From positions 80,144,207 through 80,208,206 of the forward strand of contig NC_050098.1 in NCBI RefSeq assembly GCF_902167145.1: DNA of 64,000 bases, given 5' to 3'. The first letter of the stretch is position 1. Each line of letters starts with the position of its first letter. This document shows positions 50,101 through 60,936 of the stretch, piece by piece. The translations under genes and the position numbers were made by a program. Source of the DNA: Zea mays (taxonomy: Eukaryota; Streptophyta; Magnoliopsida; Poales; Poaceae). Below the pieces are notes generated by a model. The model made no database searches, was not told where the DNA came from, and worked only from the letters and a program-made list of their open reading frames with translations.

Positions 50101-51776
50101 GGGTCTGCTTCACTGCTATCGACAGCCATCTGATAACAACTTCCTTTCTTTGGCTCAGGCGGGACTAACTCGGTCACCACTTCCTCTCCTAGTGGGGACA
50201 CCAACTTGATTGTCCTTTTATCACAACTGATAACTGCCTGATACTTATCTAACCAATTCATCCCTAGGATGACATCTATTCCCTGAGTACCCATTACTAT
50301 AAGGTTGGCGGGAAATGCTATCCCCCTTATTTTCACACTTATATTCAAACAAATGCTATCAGCTCGAATTCTACCACCGGCTGAGTCAATTTGAATAGGG
50401 GTTGACATGGTAGTAATTGGAAGATTATGTGCTTCTACCCATGATGCAGTAATGAAAGAATGTGTTGCTCCAGTATCAAATAACACTTCTGCAATATGGG
50501 AGTCGACTGGGAACATACCTACTATCATGTCGGGGGTCTCCTGAACTGCTTCAGCCTCCAAGTGATTCAATCTTCCATGATTATAGCGCTGCTGAGAGCG
50601 ATTGCCTGCTCCAGGCTGAGACACATTCTGCTTTGCTGGGGCATTGGGGCCTGACTGCTGCTGGGCTGCCTTCTTCGGACATTGCATCACCCAGTGGCCT
50701 TGCTCTCCACAGTGGAAACACGCTCTGTTTCCAACCTGAGCTGGTGCTGCCTGACTGTTCTGCTGGGTTGCTGGGGCAGGAAGACGAGGTGCTTGCTGAT
50801 TCTGCTTCTGAAACTGACCTCCTGACTGATTGCTCTGACGGTTCTGGTACTGATGCTGAGGATACTGCCCTTGGAACTGCTGATGCTGCTGACGCTGCTG
50901 ATGCTGCTGAGGTGGACGCTGGTTCTGCCTGAACTGCTGAGGTTGATTGCCTGAGAAACGGGGACGGCTGCTGCTTCCAGGCTGGGGTCCACTGATCTTG
51001 CGCTTACGATCTTCCATCTCCTTACGCTTCCTTTCTGTCATGATTGCTCTGTCAATCAGGTGCTGGAATGTCGGGAAGGTGTGGTTCATCAGCTGATACT
51101 GCAGAGGGTCAACCAAGCCTCTCAGGAAACGGTACTGTCGCTTGGCGTCGGTGTTGACATCTTCAGGAGCATAGCGAGACAACTGCAGAAACCTGTCCCG
51201 ATACTCACTGACAGACGATGACCCTTGCTTAAGGGCCAGGAACTCCTCCTTCTTCACTGTCATCAGACCTGCAGGCACATGGTACTGACGAAAGCTACCT
51301 CGGAATTCTTCCCAGGTGATGGTGTCGGGGTTGGCATGGGTGGCGAGGTAAGACTCCCACCATGACTGGGCTGCTCCTCTCAACAGACGGGGACCATACA
51401 AGACTTTCTCCCGGTCATCGCACTGAGCGGTATGCAACTCCCGCTCCACAGTGCGCAGCCAATCTTCAGCATCCATGGGGTCAGAAGAGTGAGCGAACGT
51501 TGGTGGATGACCTCTCATGAATTCAGCACGCTTGTCTCTAGGCATCTGAGGCATCTGAGGCTGGGGTGGTGCTTGCTGCTGTTGCTGCTGCTGCTGCTGC
51601 TGAATGGCGGCCAGAGTCTGACCGATGGCTTGAACTGCCTGAGTCTGCATCAGAAACATCTGCTCAATCGACATCGGGGGCGGGGGCGGCAGGTGCTGCT
51701 GCTGGGGCACCTCATCCTGCGGAGCGGCTCGCTCCTGCTGAGCACGCCTTCCTCCTCTACGCCTGTTCTCTGACAT
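47193..51776 (-). CDS. C2 gag-pol polyprotein, intact
   Basis: 1527 codons from [10 protein letters not shown] chose this Met because it directly follows a CAG acceptor-like site and starts the basic, Gln-rich gag N-terminus; the frame is open 86 codons further up without gag-like sequence. Approximate residues: Gln run 58-67; gag domain 80-270; CCHC knuckle [14 protein letters not shown] 353-366; protease FDTGATHSF about 433; reverse transcriptase FIDDIL about 750; RNase [11 protein letters not shown] about 897; integrase zinc region ([21 protein letters not shown]) 1112-1150; integrase core DFIVGLP and DRGTQFTS from 1179; chromodomain with [15 protein letters not shown] and EEATWE at the C-terminus. 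Gag and pol share one frame, usual for the Tekay lineage. All catalytic residues I can place are present. Confidence 0.96.
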   Translation of the reverse strand: MSENRRRGGRRAQQERAAPQDEVPQQQHLPPPPPMSIEQMFLMQTQAVQAIGQTLAAIQQQQQQQQQQAPPQPQMPQMPRDKRAEFMRGHPPTFAHSSDPMDAEDWLRTVERELHTAQCDDREKVLYGPRLLRGAAQSWWESYLATHANPDTITWEEFRGSFRQYHVPAGLMTVKKEEFLALKQGSSSVSEYRDRFLQLSRYAPEDVNTDAKRQYRFLRGLVDPLQYQLMNHTFPTFQHLIDRAIMTERKRKEMEDRKRKISGPQPGSSSRPRFSGNQPQQFRQNQRPPQQHQQRQQHQQFQGQYPQHQYQNRQSNQSGGQFQKQNQQAPRLPAPATQQNSQAAPAQVGNRACFHCGEQGHWVMQCPKKAAQQQSGPNAPAKQNVSQPGAGNRSQQRYNHGRLNHLEAEAVQETPDMIVGMFPVDSHIAEVLFDTGATHSFITASWVEAHNLPITTMSTPIQIDSAGGRIRADSICLNISVKIRGIAFPANLIVMGTQGIDVILGMNWLDKYQAVISCDKRTIKLVSPLGEEVVTELVPPEPKKGSCYQMAVDSSEADPIESIKVVSEFPDVFPKDLPGMPPERKVEFAIELLPGTAPIFKRAYRISGPELDELKKQIDELSEKGYIRPSTSPWAAPVLFVEKKDGTKRMCIDYRALNEVTIKNKYPLPRIEDLFDQLRGASVFSKIDLRSGYHQLRIRPSDIPKTAFITKYGLYEFTVMSFGLTNAPAFFMNLMNSVFMDYLDKFVVVFIDDILVYSQSEEEHADHLRMVLQRLREHQLYAKLSKCEFWISEVLFLGHIINKEGLAVDPKKVADILNWKAPTDARGIKSFIGMAGYYRRFIEGFSKIAKPMTALLGNKVEFKWTQKCQEAFEALKEKLTTAPVLVLPDVHKPFSVYCDACYTGLGCVLMQEGRVVAYSSRQLKVHEKNYPIHDLELAAVVHALKTWRHYLYGQKCDVYTDHKSLKYIFTQSELNMRQRRWLELIKDYELEIHYHPGKANVVADALSRKSQVNLMVARPMPYELAKEFDRLSLGFLNNSRGVTVELEPTLEREIKEAQKNDEKISEIRRLILDGRGKDFREDAEGVVWFKDRLCVPNVQSIRELILKEAHETAYSIHPGSEKMYQDLKKKFWWYGMKREIAEHVAMCDSCRRIKAEHQRPAGLLQPLQIPQWKWDEIGMDFIVGLPRTRAGYDSIWVVVDRLTKSAHFIPVKTNYNSAVLAELYMSRIVCLHGVPKKIVSDRGTQFTSHFWQQLHEALGTHLNFSSAYHPQTDGQTERTNQILEDMLRACALQDQSGWDKRLPYAEFSYNNSYQASLKMSPFQALYGRSCRTPLQWDQPGEKQVFGPDILLEAEENIKMVRENLKIAQSRQRSYADTRRRELSFEVGDFVYLKVSPIRGVRRFGVKGKLAPRYIGPYQILARRGEVAYQLSLPENLSAVHDVFHVSQLKKCLRVPEEQLPVEGLEVQEDLTYVEKPAQILEVADRVTRRKTVRMCKVRWSHHSEEEATWEREDDLMAKYPELFASQP

Positions 51777-52183
51777 CTGCAGAACGCAACCACACATCAG
51801 AACTGATCTGGCAAAGCTTGCAGCATAAGAAAAGAGTATAGAATTCTCCAACAGCACTGAACAGATGAGCATCTTCACTGATCTCCAACACAGACCACAC
51901 AGCTTCTCAGATAAAGAGGAAAGGAGAATAATGGGTTTCCCAACTATATAACTAACTTTATTGACATAGTATGTAAACCAAAATGCAGGGGATACCCACA
52001 CTCTGGTGACAATCATTACAAAGATCCAAATCAAACATAGTTCATCATGACAAACATAAATGCACAGGATATAGCAGACTACCCTGTCTAACTAAAACTA
52101 ACTAAGACCGAGACTAACGCTAAGACTGAAGCTTCCATGTATATATTTATTTCGTATTAATTACAAGATCCAACTCTAACGAT
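51777..52183 (-). other. C2 spacer between leader ORF and gag
   Basis: 407 bases without a gene. It ends on the minus strand with TGATGTGTGGTTGCGTTCTGCAG, cut here by the gag ATG, a pyrimidine/G-rich acceptor-like stretch. I could not identify the matching donor with confidence. Confidence 0.5.
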
Positions 52184-53197
52184 CTATGGTTCTAGATTTA
52201 TCTTGGTCTTGCAGTCGGGATTGCCATAAGACTGGTGTCCACGCTGAGGTGAGCGGTACGGGTGCTGAGTCCCAACGGGAGCGGGGGAACCACCGTCCAG
52301 ACAACGACGTTCCGCGCGCTCAGCCCGCAGCAGGGCGATCTCAGCACGAGCCCTACTCAGCTCGTCTAATGCATGGTCCAGCTCCGTGTTTAGCACGGCG
52401 GCTAGGTTGACTGTGCTGCTCAACCTAGGATTGCCCTCACCGACAGGTGAGACAATCACGCCTCCTGTGCTGCCAGATGAACGGCGGGGGTAATACTTCA
52501 GGTCAAGACCGTCAGCTGCCCCACCGAAAACCGAGCAGTAGTGCGAAAGCGCACGCCGTGCAGCATCTTGCATGGCTGCCTCAGCTGAGTCCCGCTCAGA
52601 GATAGAATAGTGCTCTGAACAGGCCTCTGCACCCTGGAGACTGTCCTCCGGGCAGCGCACCAAGCAAGTCGCCTCCCAGCGGTCCGGGTAGACCCCGCGA
52701 CTGTGCTGGTAGACCACACAGCGATACTCGACGGACCAAGTATGCCGGTCAAATGCCCGACGTAGCAGGGTGTCGAGCGCATCATGGAAGTGACACCCAC
52801 GAGCAGCGTCGCGAGTGATGGGTCGAGCAACCCATCCTTCCGGCTCAGGGTTAGCAGAGAAGTCGGTGTCGTGGCTCGAGCTGTCGTCGCCACCTCCGTC
52901 GTCTGGGTCTCCTCCAGCAGCTACTCCAGAGGCTGGGGCGCCCAGTGGTGGTGCAGGGGGCGGCTCCAGAGGAAGCACAGGGGAGCAGCTCCTCACAGAC
53001 TCTATCTCCTGGTGGAGCGAGAGGGAAGAGCTCTGCTGCTCCTGTCGTCGACGCTCCTGCTCCTCACGCAGGCGGTGGTGTAGTCTCTCCAAGTGGCTGG
53101 ACTGTCCGGCCACAGGACGGCGAAGCGGACGCTCAGCAAGGCGGGAGGGTAAGAAGGGGATGACTGACTTTCGTGCAGTGTGTCTAAGTCGAGCCAT
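52184..53197 (-). CDS. C2 leader ORF protein with H3-tail-like N-terminus
   Basis: 337 residues, starting MARLRHTARKSV. A1-R2 and T6-A7-R8-K9-S10 match histone H3, and R4 replaces K4 as in element A. A basic Arg-rich segment follows (LRRP, HHRLREEQERRRQEQQ), then a Pro/Asp-rich linker (about 70-115) and a compact central domain (about 130-245) with WSVEYRCVVYQ, RWEATCLVRCP and AAMQDAARRALSHYCSVF. The order of beta-like strands followed by an Ala-rich helix is reminiscent of a double-stranded RNA-binding fold, but this is only an impression. The C-terminus has a helix with LNTELDHALDELSRARAEIALLRAE, quoted here in overlapping parts only as LDHALDELSRARAEIALL. It precedes gag on the same strand, about 245 bases after the primer site. 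It is not gag, pol or env. The function is unknown to me. Confidence 0.85.
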   Translation of the reverse strand: MARLRHTARKSVIPFLPSRLAERPLRRPVAGQSSHLERLHHRLREEQERRRQEQQSSSLSLHQEIESVRSCSPVLPLEPPPAPPLGAPASGVAAGGDPDDGGGDDSSSHDTDFSANPEPEGWVARPITRDAARGCHFHDALDTLLRRAFDRHTWSVEYRCVVYQHSRGVYPDRWEATCLVRCPEDSLQGAEACSEHYSISERDSAEAAMQDAARRALSHYCSVFGGAADGLDLKYYPRRSSGSTGGVIVSPVGEGNPRLSSTVNLAAVLNTELDHALDELSRARAEIALLRAERAERRCLDGGSPAPVGTQHPYRSPQRGHQSYGNPDCKTKINLEP

Positions 53198-53457
53198 CTA
53201 CAAAAGACATCGCAAGCAAAAGGGTGAGAACAGAATTAATATGACCAGCAAGTAATGAATCATAAGTAAATGAAGGATTAGAATAAAACATGATTTTCAG
53301 CAAGGTATTATATATAGTAGAACATAGGTTTGGTCAGTAAGACCAACTTTTGAAGGGATATCAAAGTCAAGGAAGAGACAGAGGTCTATAATCCTTAGAA
53401 CGACCATTCTACTCTAGGTTAGCGGTCCTACAGTCAGCACGGCTCTGATACCACTTA
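53198..53457 (-). other. C2 leader with perfect tRNA-iMet primer site (53442-53453)
   Basis: TGGTATCAGAGC on the minus strand, four bases inside the LTR. It is an exact match to the usual initiator Met primer site. Confidence 0.9.
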
Positions 53458-56166
53458 TGTCACACCCGGTTTTAGAAGGCAAACCGAATGCGAACCATGT
53501 ACGTGCCAGGATCAGTTATTCACGTACACAGCAGTTACATAACATGGACATCATCACACAGTGCTCAAAATAGTATTAAAAGGGGAAATAATAGTCGATT
53601 ACATCATACGTCTGAGACGTCCATATAGTCCTTACAATAAATCAAAGTGCGAAAACGAAACGTAGATAACACGGCCTTCACAGGCAGCCGACTGGGGGTT
53701 GCCGCTAACCCACACCTAGAACTCGTCGTAATCTTGGAACTCCTGGAAGTCTCCTTCCACAGCTTCATCTTCGCCTGAGCAGTGGTTGCAATGCTGACAA
53801 CCTGGGGGGGGGGGTTTGGTGTGTAGAGCAAGGGTGAGTACACATCAACATACTCAGCAAGTATCCTGTTTGGCTGTAGTGGACTAGCTTTATGTGGGGA
53901 TAAGTCAAGCAGTTGCTTTTAGTTGGTCAGATTATTATTTACTAGTAGAAAGCCAGGTTTTAACATTAACCCAAGTTATTAACCCGATGTATCCTTTCCA
54001 AACGGAAAGAATACCACTTACCAGCACCATAATCATAACCAGAACCATCAATCTCATTGCCACCTGTACCAAAATATCTCTGATCAAGTATCACTAATCT
54101 CTGGAGCTCCCTTGGCCGCTCATAACCGTGAGCACGGCTGATATATCAGTTTCATAACACTCTGCAGAGGTTGTGCACTTTACCCACAAGCCGTGATTCC
54201 CTCTTGCCTCGGGCCGATCAAACCCTTAAACACTACCAAGGTGAATAGGCAGGGTTTCACTACGTAGCCTTTACAAAGATTCCCCGGGGCTGTAGCCACC
54301 CGTTAGGTTTCCTAAATGCACCGCACTCCTCCCCAAGGGGCGAACCCAAACTTGGCAGAGCGAGCCGCATACACCGAGCCCCATTGACGGCACGACGGCT
54401 AAGTGAACTACATCCCGGATCCTCTAATTATTCAGCTAAGGGCACCCCATTCCACCCTCATGGTTGCACTGTTTTCCCGGGCGGTCATCCATAGAACAGG
54501 TCCTTACGGAGAGGCACTCGAGAAACCGCTCGAGTCCCCTTGAAAACCACAAGTATAATCATAAAGAAGAACGGGAAAACAGCGTATCATAGATAATCAC
54601 ATCATGTTCATTGATTAGAGTTGAGCAATAGCATCAGACTAAGTAGTAATAATCCGACCCAAATAGGTAAACAAGGACATGGATAACAAAAGCTAGTCAA
54701 TCCTTAGGTATAAACGTGTAATGCGGGAGGTGAATTAAAGAATGAATAGGACATAGATAGGTCAAAGGACACTTGCCTCCACCAAACGACTGCTGCTCAG
54801 GGGCTTCTCCTGCGAATTCCTCGGGCTCTTCGACCGGATCGTTCTCTATGCGAGCGCAAACGTACATACATCCATCCACATATTTAATACAAAAGAACAG
54901 TACACCATACAAGATAACCAATAAAGCGAATATGCATCAAGTATGACATTCGATAACGCATTTGTTGTGGTTAGAAGGAAACGGGAAAGGTCTCGCAGGG
55001 GGTTAAATCTTATGCACTAATGACACAATTGGTTTTTAACAAAATAATTCTGTTATATATATTTATATATACTGATGGAAACCTAATCACTTTTAGTTGA
55101 TCAACATTGCACAGGGTAAACAATTAACTACGTGAATCAATAACATAACGGAATTTTAAATTAAACTTCCTACTTTCTCATAGCATGAACAGTGATTAGC
55201 CTACTTAAAATACAGTAATTATGATCACAGAAAGTAAATAAAATAAAATAAAAAAAATAAAAAAACAGAAGGGGGGGGCGGTTGAACCGGCCCTAGGGGC
55301 GGTTGAACCGGCCCTAGGCGGGGCGCGCAGGGGCGGCCGGGCTGGCGAGGGCGGGCGGCGCAGGGGGCGGCCGAGCCGGCCGAGCAGGGGGGGCGGGGCG
55401 GCCGAGCCGCTGGGCGCGCAGGGGCGCGGGGCAGGGCGCGAGGCGGCCGAGCGGCCGAGCCGGCCATGGGGGCGCGCGCGGGGGGGGGCCGGGGGCGCGG
55501 CCAAGGGGCCGAGCGGGCGGGGTGGGGCGGGCGGCCGAACCGGCCATGGGGCCGAGCGGCGAGGGGAAGGGGAGGGAGGAGAGGGGGAGGGAGGAGAGGG
55601 GGAGGGGGAGGGGGCTCACCGGCGACGGGGACGGGGCGGGGCGGCCGATCGGCGACGGGGAGGGGCGGCGCTAGGGCAGGGGCGGGTAGGGGCGGCGCTA
55701 GGGGAGAGAGAGGGAAAATGAGAGAGAGGGAGTGGGATTGGGGGGGTTTTGGGAAAAATAAAGGGAGGGGGGGGCGGCATGGGCCAATTGGGCCCAAGGG
55801 GGGGCGCCAGGGGCGGCTGGGCCGGCCGGGGTCGGCCCACGGCGCGGGAGAGAGAGAAAAAGAGGAGAGAGAAAGAGAGAGAAAAAGAAAGAAAAGATCT
55901 TCTCCTCATTTTCGAAATCCGATCTTTCTACATGAATGCATTTGCAATTTCAAAGCAATCAAAAGAAATGCAAGGTTCGGCATGGTGCATCAAACAACAT
56001 AAAGTATTTAGGGTTTTTCTTACACGGGAAATCCAAACCGAATCCCGCTAGAACTTTGGAAAAGGTCAAGGTTTAGCGAGGGCAAAAAGAAAAAGAAAAG
56101 GTAACGCCCGAATTTTGGCGAGTAAAGAAAGAAAAAAAATTCAACTGCAAAATTCGGGGCGTTACA
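53458..56166 (-). repeat. C2 5' LTR
   Basis: The same length as 44448-47156 and virtually the same sequence. The GC-rich block is at about 55270-55840. Non-coding. Confidence 0.96.
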
Positions 56167-56171
56167 CACCT

Positions 56172-56977
56172 TCATCTCCCAAACGAAGTACACGCAAGAC
56201 TTGCTAAAGCGGTTTGGGATGAAGGATGCCAAGCCCGCAAAGACGCCAATGGGAACCGACGGACACACCAACCTCAACAAAGGAGGTAAGTCCGTTGATC
56301 AAAAAGCATACCGGTCAATGATAGGATCTTTGCTTTATTTATGTGCTAGTAGACCGGATATTATGCTTAGCGTATGCATGTGTGCTAGATTTCAATCGGA
56401 TCCAAGGGAATGTCACTTGGTGGCCGTGAAGCTAATTCTTAGATATTTAGTCGCTACGCCTTGCTTCGGGATCTGGTATCCAAAGGGGTCTAACTTTGAC
56501 TTGATTGGATATTCAGATTTCGACTATGCTGGATGTAAGGTCGATAGGAAGAGTACATCGGGGACGTGCCAATTCTTAGGAAGGTCCCTGGTGTCATGGA
56601 ATTCTAAGAAACAAACTTCTGTTGCCCTATCCACCGCTGAGGCCGAGTACGTTGCCGCAGGACAGTGTTGCGCGCAACTACTTTGGATGAGGCAAACCCT
56701 CCGGGACTTTGGCTACAATATGAGCAAAGTCCCACTCCTATGTGATAATGAGAGTGCTATCCGAATAGCGGAAAATCCTGTTGAGCACAGCCGCACAAAG
56801 CACATTGACATCCGGCATCACTTTTTGAGAGACCACCAGCAAAAGAGAGATATCGAAGTGTTTCATGTTAGCACCGAGAACCAGCTAGCCGATATCTTTA
56901 CCAAGCCTTTAGATGAAAAGACCTTTTGCAGGCTGCGTAGTGAGCTAAATGTCCTAGATTCGCGGAACTTGGATTGA
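56172..56977 (+). pseudogene. Element E pol end: reverse transcriptase thumb and RNase H
   Basis: It continues E's pol frame directly after the C2 target duplication. It shows the RT end (RFGMKDAKPAKTPM, RSMIGSLLYL, RPDIMLSVC) and a complete Copia RNase H with GYSDFDYAGCKVDRKSTSG, SKKQTSVALSTAEAEYVA, DNESAIRIAENPVEHSRTK and HIDIRHHFLRD. It ends LADIFTKPLDEKTF and a stop at 56975-56977. No break is seen in this part. It is a pseudogene only because C2 separates it from the rest. Confidence 0.92.
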
Positions 56978-57768
56978 TTTATAGCATACATATGTTTATG
57001 CCTTTGATCATGTTCCTTATGCATTTTGTTGCTTACTTGTGGTGCTCAAGTTGTACAAACAATCCCCGGACTTCACAAGTCCTTTTTGCAAGTAATGCAC
57101 ATATTTAGGGGGAGCTGTGTTACAACTTGACCCTTTGAGACTAACCGTATACTTGAGTTTGCTTGATCTAGTCTCAAAGGAGGTTTGAAAGGGAAAAGGT
57201 GGACTTGGACCATGAAAGACTTCCACTGCACTCCGATGAGAGGGTAACTTATTCCAAGTTCATCTCATGTACTCTTATTGCCTTTGTATTCTTATTGAAG
57301 ATTTTGGTGAGGCAATAGGGTTCTAGGGCCAAGATTGATCCCGTTTTGGTGCTTGATGCCAAAGGGGGAGAAAATAAAGGCCAAAGCAATAAATGGATCA
57401 ACTACCACTTGAGAATTTTTGAAAATAGTAGAATAGAGCTTTTTGGTTTATCAAAACTCTTTTATTGTCTCTCTTGTCAAAAGTTGGCTTCTTGTGGGGA
57501 GAAGTGTTGATTATGGGAAAAAGGGGGAGTTTTTGAAATCTTGAATCAATTTCTCTTGGAATGACTCTCTTTGTGTATTAACAAGTGTGTTTGACTTAGA
57601 GATAGAAATTCGAGTTTGATTTGCAAAAACAAACCAAGTGGTGGCAAAGAGTGATCCATATATGCCAAATATGATTCAAAACAACCTTGAGTCTTCATTT
57701 GCATTGATATTGCACTTGTTCTAGTTGCTTTATGTTGTGTTGGCATAAATCACCAAAAAGGGGGAGAT
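56978..57768 (+). other. Element E 3' untranslated region with polypurine tract (57755-57768)
   Basis: About 790 bases without a gene. Purine-rich words such as 'aagggggag' recur (57363, 57523, 57757). The last one, AAAAAGGGGGAGAT, lies directly at the 3' LTR and is the functional polypurine tract. Confidence 0.8.
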
Positions 57769-58993
57769 TGAAAGGGAAATGTGCCCTTGGGCCATTTCTA
57801 AGTATTTTGGTGATTGAGTGCCAACACAAGTGTTTTTGTGTTAATCTATGCAAAGTGGTGGACAAAGTGCAAATCATGTCAAAAGGTATGTTTCTAGACT
57901 TAGTACATTGCTTTATGGACTAATGTATTATGTCTAAGTGCTGGAAACAGGAAAAAATCGAGTTGGAAAAGAGATGGCTAAGTTCAGCCAAGGTCAGCGC
58001 AGTCTGGGTGCACCGGACTGTCCGGTGGTGCACCGGACAGTGTCCGGTGTGCCAGGCTGGCTCAGGCGAACTAGCTGCTCTCGGGAAATGATTAACGGCG
58101 TACGGCTAAAATTCACCGGACTGTCCGGTGTGCACCGGACTGTCCGGTGAGCCAACGGTCGGCCGGGCCAACAGTCGGCCGCGCGATCCGCGCGGGACAC
58201 GTGGCCGAGCCAACGGCTAGAAGGGGGCACCGGACTGTCCGGTGTGCACCGGACAGTGTCCAGTGCGCCAACGGCTCCAAGGCTGCCAACGGTCGGCTTC
58301 GCCAAATAAGGAAGGCAATCCGCACCGGACTGTCCAGTGCGCCAGGCGACAGAAGGCAAGAATTGCCTTCCCGGATTGCTCTCAACGGCTCCTAGCTGCC
58401 TTGGGGCTATAAAAGGGACCCCTAGGCGCATGGAGGAGAACACCAAGCATTCCTTGAGCACTCTTGATCACTCACACTCCATTCTTGCGCACTTGTTTGA
58501 CATTCTAGTGATTTGAGCTCCGTTCTAGTGTGCTAGTCTTTTGAGCTTAAGTCTGGGTCTTGTGTGTGCGTATTTGCTGTGATCTTTGTGTCTTGTGTGA
58601 GTTTCTAATCCCTCCCTTACTCCGTGCTTCTTTGTGAACATCTTTGTAAGGGCGAGAGACTCCAAGTTGTGGAGATTCCTCGCGAACGGGATTAAGAAAA
58701 GCAAAGCAAAACACCGTGGTATTCAAGTGGGTCTTTGGACCGCTTGAGAGGGGTTGATTGCAACCCTCGTCCGTTGGGACGCCACAACGTGGAGTAGGCA
58801 AGCGTTGGTCTTGGCCGAACCACGGGATAACCACCGTGCCATCTCTGTGATTGATATCTTTGTGGTTATTGTGTTTTGTTGAGACTCCTCTCTAGCCACT
58901 TGGCATTATTGTGCTAATGCTTAACCAAGTTTTTGTGGCTTAAGTTTCAAGTTTTACAGGATCACCTATTCACCCCCCCTCTAGGTGCTCTCA
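57769..58993 (+). repeat. Element E 3' LTR
   Basis: 1225 bases, matching 38342-39600 with several substitutions and one 34-base difference in the palindrome cluster near 58325. TATAAAAG at 58408-58415. Confidence 0.95.
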
Positions 58994-60437
58994 GATAACC
59001 TGGGGGGTTTGGTGTTTTTAAGCAAGGGTGAGTACACATCAACGTACTCAGCAAATGTCCCGTTTGGCTAAAGTGGACTAGGTGTATGTGGGGTTAAGCT
59101 CAAAGCGGTTGCTTTGAGTTGGTCAGGTATTAATTACTAGTAGAAAGCCAAGTTGTAGCAATAATCCCAAGTTATTACCCAAATGGCACTCCCTCCAAGA
59201 GGAAATACCAAATACCATAAAGATAGTCATCATCATTAAGCATCATCATAAAAATTATCCAGAGTAACTTTAAGAAAAGGAGCTCCCAAGGCTGCTCATA
59301 ACCGTGAGCACGACTGGTATACCAGTTTTAACACTCTGCAGAGGTTGCACACTTTACCCACGAGTCATGATCCCTTCCGAGCCTGGGTTGTTTAGACCCG
59401 ATCTTAACTACCGAGGTGAATGTCTAGGGATTCACTACATAGCCTTTACAAAGATTCCCTAGAGGTTTCTCCAGTTTGATAAACACAGTACCTCTCCCCA
59501 CAGGAAGGGTGACTAACAAAAACAACACGAAAGAACCTTGGCAGCCAGCCTCGGCAGAGCAAGTACTGTGCCTAGACCCCATTGACGGCACGACGATGAA
59601 GTCAACTACACCTCAAGTTCCTCTAATTAATCATCTAAGGACGTCCCATTCCACCCTCATGGTTGTACTGTTTTCCCGGGTGGTCATCCAACGAACAGGT
59701 CCTTACGGAGAGGTACTCGAGAAATAGCCCGAGTCCCCTAAAGTATCACAAGTTCATCATCATAACCAGAATAACATCATCGTATCATAAATGTTCCCAT
59801 CATGTTCATTGATTAAAGTAAAGCAGTAGCATGATACTAATCATAATAGCCAATTCCCAAAGGGTAAACAAGAACAGATAAACAGAATACTAGTCAATCC
59901 TTCGGTAGATCATGGTATGCGGGACAATGAATTATAAAGTAAATAGGATATAATGGGTCAGAGGACACTTGCCTTCACCAGGTTGCTGCTCAAGGAAGTC
60001 TCCTGCAACACACTTGGGAACCACAGACTGCTTGTTGTCTACGCAAAGTAATCATTCATTCAACACACTTGGGGAATAACAAAGAGCATTACACCAAACA
60101 TATGCAACAGATCAAACACATGTTTAGTATAAAAGTACAGCTACACAAGTGAACTCTAGGTTCTAGGGTAGATCACTATGTTTTAGGGTCTACTATTTTT
60201 TAACCAAGTCTATCTCAATAACTTACTTAACTGGGTTTATATTAATAAATTACTTACTTAAATGAAGTTATTCCAGGGATGTGATCATACCTTAAATGGG
60301 GATTAGCCTACCAAGTTAAGCACTTGACTATTCATTAAGCTTTTACCCTTTTATTTTATTTCTAATGAAATTCCTATAACCTTACAATAGCCTAGAGACT
60401 AACCATAAAATTGGGACATGAAAACAATGAATGAACA
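58994..60437 (-). repeat. Element D 5' LTR, second piece
   Basis: It begins with the GATAA duplication and continues the C-like LTR: 'aagcaagggtgagtacac', the central conserved stretch and 'ttgactag..' regions line up with 4326-5500 of C1 at clearly lower identity. The LTR is cut at about 60437, before the GC-rich block seen in C. Non-coding. The small ORF at 59476 is not supported. Confidence 0.82.
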
Positions 60438-60889
60438 TGTTGGGGGCCTTCCTCTTTCGAAGGTCCTCAAAAACTCAACTAACATGTTTTTCAGTATAAC
60501 ATAGACTGTTACCGGAGGCTTCGGCTTTGAGATGAAGGTGTACGTAGTATGAAGGTGCAGTCTGAACGAAGGACAAGTTAGCTCCGAAGATGTGGCTGAA
60601 GAAGCTTCGGCTTAGCGCGATGACGATGATAAAAGAAGAAACCGACCTAAAGGAGAAAAGACTATTTAGTCCTTGAGAGCTTGCTTTATGGTCAACAGTA
60701 AATGTCAGGGACATGAATGTAATTTTGTCTAGGTTGTGTCCTATGCCTATAAATAGATGAAAAATAACATCGTACTGTTCACGCTGACTTGTAATCACTC
60801 TCACGTCACTCCCGCTTTTCACCTTCTGTCAAGCCGAAGATACAAATGTAATATAAATAGTGTTGATGTTTATTCATGTTTGTATATAA
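60438..60889 (+). mobile_element. Truncated LTR of another retrotransposon
   Basis: It starts TGTTGGGGGCCTTCC, an LTR-like beginning with the inverted TTCGAAGGTCC-type sequence common in maize LTRs. It has TATAAATA at 60748-60755 and continues with LTR-like downstream sequence. It is interrupted at 60889 by the Helitron start, so neither its end nor its target duplication is visible. The family is not identified. Confidence 0.55.
60748..60755 (+). promoter_or_regulatory. TATA box in truncated LTR
   Basis: CCTATAAATAGATG, about 310 bases into the LTR-like segment. Confidence 0.5.
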
Positions 60890-60936
60890 TCTCTACTACT
60901 CCTTAAGAGGTTACTGTAGGCGTCCACAGTATACCC

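Larger units (their letters stand above)
44448..56166 (-). mobile_element. Element C2: apparently intact Tekay-type Gypsy chromovirus
   Basis: 11719 bases with TSD CACCT at 44443-44447 and 56167-56171. The LTRs are 44448-47156 and 53458-56166, both 2709 bases. The only non-homopolymer difference I noticed is one base (45179 versus 54189). It has a perfect primer site, an open leader ORF, an open gag-pol and a polypurine tract. It interrupts element E's reverse transcriptase, and E's frame continues exactly across the target duplication. This is the youngest and most complete element in the window. It could be the source of activity for the C family. Confidence 0.96.
38342..58993 (+). mobile_element. 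Element E: Ji/Opie-type Copia retrotransposon, interrupted by C2
   Basis: The LTRs are 38342-39600 and 57769-58993. The TSD is GATAA. Both LTRs begin TGAAAGGGAAATGTGCCC and end TAGGTGCTCTCA, which I recognise as the Ji/Opie group of maize. The order on the plus strand is primer site, gag, pol (protease, integrase, reverse transcriptase, RNase H), polypurine tract. C2 is inserted in the reverse transcriptase. The element alone would be about 8.9 kb. It has a gag nonsense codon and a frame change near the protease, so it was probably dead before or around the C2 insertion. Confidence 0.95.
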
